A program made the translations under genes and the position numbers. A DNA stretch of 64,000 bases, taken from contig NZ_AP025305.1 in the NCBI RefSeq assembly GCF_036492635.1, forward strand, positions 124,001 through 188,000, written 5' to 3'. The stretch is from Aureibacter tunicatorum (GTDB taxonomy: Bacteria; Bacteroidota; Bacteroidia; Cytophagales; Cyclobacteriaceae). Below are positions 63,099 through 64,000 of the stretch, piece by piece. The notes beneath the pieces were generated by a model that had not been told where the DNA came from, did not search any database, and saw nothing but the letters and a program-made list of their open reading frames with translations. Position 1 is the first letter of the stretch. Each line of letters begins with the position of its first letter.

Positions 63099-64000
63099 AT
63101 GGAATTCGGAATATTCGATGCCTTGAGAATTGTCGGGGCCCTAGGGTTCTTCATTTACGGGATGAAGGTGATGAGCGAAGGCATCCAGAATGTCGCTGGC
63201 GACAAAATGAGAAACATTTTGGGCGCAATGACTTCCAACCGCTTCATGGGCATGCTCACTGGAGTATTGATTACCGCTTTGGTGCAGTCTTCTTCAGCCA
63301 CTACAGTGATGGTAGTGAGTTTTGTGAATGCGGGCTTGCTTAGTTTGGTGCAGTCGATAGGTGTGATTATGGGTGCCAATATTGGTACTACGGTTACCAG
63401 TTGGTTGATTACGCTTCTTGGTTTAGGAAAGTTTAGCGTTGCGGCGATATCCTTGCCTATTATCGCGATTGGATTTCCAATGATGTTCGCAAAGAACGTC
63501 AAGTGGAAATATTGGTCGGAAGTTATTATCGGTTTCGCGATTCTTTTTATGGGATTGAGCGAGTTGAAATCAGCTATGCCTGATCTGAAAAGCAACCCTG
63601 AAGCTTTGAGCTTTGTTCAAGACTTGACAGAAATGGGGTATATTGCTATTCCGATTACGGTTTTGATTGGTACTTTGCTTACTATAGTTGTTCAATCTTC
63701 CAGCGCGGCGATGGCAATCACATTGATTATGGTAAACCAAGGTTGGATTCCGCTGGAAATCGCATGCGCTATTGTATTAGGAGAGAATATCGGAACTACG
63801 GTAACGGCTAATTTAGCGGCCATGATTGGTAATGTTCACGCTAAGAGAGCTGCCAGAGCCCACTTTATTTTCAATGTTTTTGGTGTGTTTTGGATGTTGT
63901 TGGCATTTCCGTATTTTGTTGATTTGATCAAGGCAATTATGACTTCTTCGGTTGGAGATTGGCTAGTGAGCAAGATCCAAGGCGAGAATTCATTCAATAC
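63099..64000 (+). CDS. Na/Pi cotransporter family protein, 3'-truncated by the window edge
   Basis: Reading from the ATG at 63099 (MEFGIFDALRIVGALGFFIYG), the frame stays open to the window end, about 300 codons. The NptA repeats with QSSS signatures are seen: TALVQSSSATTVMVVSFVNAG near 60 and IVVQSSSAAMAITLIMVNQG near 205, followed by GANIGTTVTS and GENIGTTVTA. The N terminus, RIVGALGFFIYGMKVMSEGIQNVAG, is like the longer Na/Pi-PhoU fusions; whether a C-terminal PhoU domain follows lies outside the window. Divergent paralogue of the preceding gene. Confidence 0.9.
   Translation, partial: MEFGIFDALRIVGALGFFIYGMKVMSEGIQNVAGDKMRNILGAMTSNRFMGMLTGVLITALVQSSSATTVMVVSFVNAGLLSLVQSIGVIMGANIGTTVTSWLITLLGLGKFSVAAISLPIIAIGFPMMFAKNVKWKYWSEVIIGFAILFMGLSELKSAMPDLKSNPEALSFVQDLTEMGYIAIPITVLIGTLLTIVVQSSSAAMAITLIMVNQGWIPLEIACAIVLGENIGTTVTANLAAMIGNVHAKRAARAHFIFNVFGVFWMLLAFPYFVDLIKAIMTSSVGDWLVSKIQGENSFN

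Overview
The window looks like ordinary chromosome from an AT-rich Bacteroidota bacterium, most likely order Cytophagales. Evidence seen in the sequence: a T9SS-type C-terminal sorting domain on a secreted M43 protease, DUF4369-TlpA and DUF4856 lipoproteins, promoter-like TTTG / TAnnTTTG boxes, few Shine-Dalgarno sites, and many short intergenic terminator hairpins. I see no rRNA, tRNA, CRISPR array, transposase or prophage. The genus is not resolved; one eCIS-effector-like protein and the gene set would fit marine Flammeovirga/Persicobacter-type relatives (inference).

Layout. 1-6.4 kb: the 3' part of a degenerate asparagine-synthase-like gene, mdh, an acyl-lipid desaturase, a bestrophin, a cysteine-less redoxin-like protein and glyA. 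6.4-13.2 kb: an unknown 493-aa protein, greB, a DUF4856 lipoprotein, a SpoU methyltransferase and mutS. 13.2-14.7 kb: a 1.5-kb gap with two minus-strand terminators, each preceded by a peculiar array of T5-T8 tracts about every 12-18 nt; a third array lies at 55.7 kb. 14.7-20.7 kb: an SDR, two small unknown genes, flavodoxin, an RluD-type pseudouridine synthase, a PLP enzyme and a Pif1-like helicase.

20.9-26 kb is the most interesting region. A leftward nrtR-prs-nadV operon (NAD salvage or NAD rebuilding) carries a well-formed promoter bracketed by two operator-like inverted repeats 52 bp apart. It is followed by a 1.5-kb gap holding three copies of a conserved, structured, about 160-nt putative RNA element with its own terminator. 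I could not match this RNA to a known family.

26-48 kb is mostly leftward housekeeping: a very large DUF2339 membrane protein, an M20 amidohydrolase, a SPOR lipoprotein, secA, dapF, gltX, a TlpA-like lipoprotein, a ClC channel, a translationally coupled M23 peptidase / patatin pair, prmA, a DUF6150 protein, tpiA and an ABC-2 exporter. 49-64 kb is mostly rightward: an orphan exported protein, the M43 protease, a PepSY-like protein, a K+ channel with a non-canonical filter, DUF418 (leftward), YitT, UspA, a cation/proton antiporter, lptB, a GH3-family enzyme, and two divergent Na/Pi-type transporters, the second cut by the window end.

All functional calls come from motif reading without database searches. 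Where an upstream start codon was weak (TTG/GTG or an N-terminal extension) a better internal ATG was chosen and this is stated.
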